Assembly: GCA_964606015.1 (NCBI GenBank)
Contig: CAZSEZ010000004.1
Coordinates: 1-44,041, forward strand
Source of the DNA: Hyella sp964606015
Lineage (GTDB): Bacteria > Cyanobacteriota > Cyanobacteriia > Cyanobacteriales > Xenococcaceae
DNA: 44,041 nucleotides
Direction of reading: 5' to 3'
Shown here: piece by piece, positions 42,062 through 44,041 of the stretch
Numbering within the stretch: position 1 is the stretch's first letter
How the letters are laid out: each line of letters opens with the position of its first letter
Position numbers and translations under genes: made by a program
The notes under the pieces: generated by a model
Database searches by the model: none
The model's input: the letters and a program-made list of their open reading frames with translations, nothing else
What the model was told of the DNA's origin: nothing

Positions 42062-42451
42062 ACAAGTAAGTAAATAGCCACAGACACTTTAGTCGCCAGA
42101 TACAACTTTAATTTTTTGATAATATTGGTCTCATTTTAAGATTTTTTTGAGCATCGCAGTCTTGGCAGTATCAGTAAATAGAGTTATCATTAACCAATTC
42201 CGAAAGTAAAATGAGGTGATCCTTACAAGGATTAAGACCTAAGCTTATTAAGGTTGGACAACCTGTTAAGTGTTAATTTGTTTTGCTTTTAGAACCTGTT
42301 CTCCTACTTTTTTGTTAACCTAGTTCAGCAAGAAATGCTGTTTCTACTATCTACCTTAGTTAAGTTAAAGTTGACTACTTGTCTACTTTAGAGCAAACTA
42401 GGTGAACCTTTTTTTAAAAAACCACTTTATTACATTTATAACTGCGAGGCA
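42062..42451. other. 390-base intergenic region with small hairpins
   Basis: This gap before the PP2C phosphatase gene holds no reading frame I would call. It has several small perfect dyads: ATCCTTACAAGGAT (42219-42232), AGGTTGGACAACCT (42251-42264) and AGAAA-TGCTG-TTTCT (42331-42345). It also has two copies of AACCTGTT at 42260 and 42293. A leader RNA or small RNA is possible, but no known family is recognised. Confidence 0.4.
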
Positions 42452-43888
42452 ATGACTGTAATACCATTCCCTCAACCATTTTCTAATAATGAAGGTCGCG
42501 AGCAGACATCCCAGAATATCAGTTCGCCATCAAGCGATGAGATCAGCTCAATTGTTTTATTAAAAGAATTAGTCGCAGATCTTCAGAGGGAACAAACTAA
42601 GGTTCAGAATTTACTTAGCTCTCTAGGCTTTGCACTACGTAGTTTTAGTAACCTTAATCAATTCCTGGAACTAACCCCCCTGATGGCAGCCAGAGTTACC
42701 GATGCAATGGGTGGTTGTCTCGTATTATTTGGCAAAGAAAACTCGTTACGGCTTGAGCAAATTCACTGCCAGAATACTGAGGTGTGTAAGGTGGTACGCC
42801 GAGGAGCTGAGAAAATCATCTATTTGCTCAATGGTAGAGCTAACCAAGTTGCTTTATATTCCGCCACCACCCTGGCAAATACCCTAGATGAAAGTTTTGC
42901 TCAAGAGTTGGCAGCTAATAAAATTAAGATCTACGGTACTCCGATCATTGTCAAAAATGCCGAGCAGGGTAGGCTCTATATTTTTAGTCAAGATCGCGAA
43001 TATGAGTGGAATCAAACCAAGCGTAAGTTAGTTCAGTTAGTAGCGGATCAAACTGCCGTTGCGATCGCACAACATGAGCTTACGGTTGAACTGCGTTCCA
43101 AAGAAAGACAAGACCGCGAGCTAGAAATTGCTTCTGAGATTCAAGACAGGCTGTTACCTACAGAATGTCCCCAAATTGAAGGCATAGAAATTGCTGCTAA
43201 GTGTCAAACTGCCAACCGAGTTGGTGGGGACTATTACGATTTTATTCCTACTAACTATGATCGGATGAGCCATCAGCACTCTCCAGAGATTTCAGCAGTG
43301 CCTTGGAGTGTGGTGATCGGTGATGTCATGGGTAAAGGGGTTCCTGCGGGTCTAATCATGACTATGACTAGAGGAATGCTCAGGGCAGAGGTACTCAACC
43401 GCCACAATCCAGCCCAGATAATGAGTCATCTCAATCGGGTTATGTATCCAGATTTAGAAAATTCTCATCGTTTCGTGAGCATGTTCTACTCCGAATACGA
43501 TCCGAAAACCCGTCAGCTATCGTTTACCAATGCTGCGCATAATCCTCCTTTATGGTGGCAGGCTGCTTCTGGCCAGATCGAGAAACTTGATACTTGGGGA
43601 ATGCTAATCGGCCTGGATGTAGATTCGGAATACGAGGATGATACGGTAACTTTGTCCCCTGGGGACATCATCATGTACTATACTGACGGCTTTACCGATG
43701 CGGTTAATGCTAATGGCGATCGCTTTGAAGAAGAGAATTTAACTCAAACTTTTCGCTGGGGTTGCGAAAATCTCTTTAGTACAGAAGAAATCCTCGAACA
43801 TCTCTTTGAGCAAGTAGAGCTATTTATGGGACAGTCTAGTTCTAGCAAGGATGATATGACCTTAATTGTGATGAAAGTCAGCGACTAA
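42452..43888 (+). CDS. GAF-PP2C serine/threonine phosphatase (RsbU/SpoIIE type)
   Basis: A 478-residue protein with a coiled-coil start, a GAF domain (about residues 60-210) and a PP2C-type phosphatase domain (about 225-475). The metal-binding aspartates are visible in NRVGGDYYDF, VIGDVMGKGVPAG, YYTDGFTDAV and KDDMTLIV. Such enzymes dephosphorylate an anti-sigma-factor antagonist in partner-switching cascades, so that a signal sensed by the GAF domain alters gene expression. No partner kinase or antagonist is found next to it. A weak GAGG is too close to the ATG to decide the start. Confidence 0.93.
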   Translation: MTVIPFPQPFSNNEGREQTSQNISSPSSDEISSIVLLKELVADLQREQTKVQNLLSSLGFALRSFSNLNQFLELTPLMAARVTDAMGGCLVLFGKENSLRLEQIHCQNTEVCKVVRRGAEKIIYLLNGRANQVALYSATTLANTLDESFAQELAANKIKIYGTPIIVKNAEQGRLYIFSQDREYEWNQTKRKLVQLVADQTAVAIAQHELTVELRSKERQDRELEIASEIQDRLLPTECPQIEGIEIAAKCQTANRVGGDYYDFIPTNYDRMSHQHSPEISAVPWSVVIGDVMGKGVPAGLIMTMTRGMLRAEVLNRHNPAQIMSHLNRVMYPDLENSHRFVSMFYSEYDPKTRQLSFTNAAHNPPLWWQAASGQIEKLDTWGMLIGLDVDSEYEDDTVTLSPGDIIMYYTDGFTDAVNANGDRFEEENLTQTFRWGCENLFSTEEILEHLFEQVELFMGQSSSSKDDMTLIVMKVSD

Positions 43889-43907
43889 TTTATTAATCAA
43901 TAAGTAA

Positions 43908-44041
43908 TTACTCGCCAGTTAACCAAGAAATAGCACTTCTGATCCAGTCTTCAACGTGAGGATTAGTTTGTAGCTGTTGGTCTTGGGAAATTACTGCGAT
44001 CGCACTTTGAATCTCTTCGGGAGTGTAGGCCAAAGCTAACA
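43908..44041 (-). CDS. ruvA: Holliday junction helicase subunit RuvA, 3' end only
   Basis: The last 43 codons of a minus-strand gene that runs off the right edge; its stop is TAA at 43910-43908. The visible end (LALAYTPEEIQSAIAVISQD, then VEDWIRSAISWL) matches the C-terminal domain III of RuvA, a three-helix module that contacts RuvB. The fragment is short, so the call relies on the alanine-rich start and the EDWIRSAI-WL ending, which I recall from cyanobacterial RuvA. Its end is 19 bases from the phosphatase gene end, facing it. Confidence 0.7.
   Translation of the reverse strand, partial: LALAYTPEEIQSAIAVISQDQQLQTNPHVEDWIRSAISWLTGE

Noticed and set aside
1..44041. CRISPR arrays, insertion sequences, prophage or rRNA genes
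   Set aside because: No regularly spaced repeats, transposase motifs, terminal inverted repeats with target duplications, phage structural genes or rRNA-like sequence were seen.

Overview
The window looks like ordinary cyanobacterial chromosome. The HIP1 octamer GCGATCGC recurs throughout, in and between genes. The gene content is typically cyanobacterial: a Cph1-type phytochrome with an Rcp1-like regulator, an aspartate kinase with four ACT domains, a DUF427 protein beside egtD, and several large ATPase/sensor proteins. No insertion sequence, prophage, CRISPR array or rRNA was seen. A more exact placement, for example a baeocyte-forming lineage, would be a guess.

Layout. 1-1.8 kb: a short non-canonical ResB-like protein, a divergent exported thioredoxin, and a tiny DUF2256 gene on the opposite strand between the thioredoxin gene and miaA. 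2.9-6.2 kb: a MotA/TolQ-like plus OmpA/MotB-like pair resembling ZorA/ZorB, followed by two lipoprotein genes and a terminator. 6.4 kb: tRNA-Leu(UAG) with its own promoter and terminator. 6.7-10.1 kb: a tail-anchored acetyltransferase, a two-helix membrane protein, and an ankyrin protein overlapping gpsA. 10.3-17.5 kb: a type I restriction-modification locus in the order hsdM-hsdS-(Abi/HEPN-like)-vapB-vapC-hsdR, so a HEPN-like gene and a toxin-antitoxin pair sit inside it.

17.5-25.9 kb (minus strand): a STAND-like ATPase, then a 1315-residue protein that joins an ammonium transporter, a histidine kinase, a receiver and an AAA-like ATPase, then an RND pump that appears to lack both TolC-docking subdomains, then a zinc-ribbon membrane protein. 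26.6-30.7 kb: phytochrome, Rcp1-like regulator and a receiver-kinase, a compact red-light signalling cluster. 30.7-34.4 kb: an orphan TRAP binding protein, a membrane protein and lysC. 34.6-37.5 kb: an egtB (OvoA-like)-egtD-DUF427 operon for ergothioneine. 37.6-44 kb: cdsA, a HEAT-repeat protein with a small secreted partner, ftsY with a long acidic extension, a GAF-PP2C phosphatase, and the 3' end of ruvA.

The best candidates for something new are the ammonium-transporter/kinase/receiver/ATPase fusion with its adjacent second ATPase, the RND pump without docking subdomains, the stand-alone ZorAB-like pair with lipoproteins behind it, and the HEPN/VapBC genes inside the type I restriction locus. 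All functional statements rest on reading motifs by eye; no database search or structure prediction was run.
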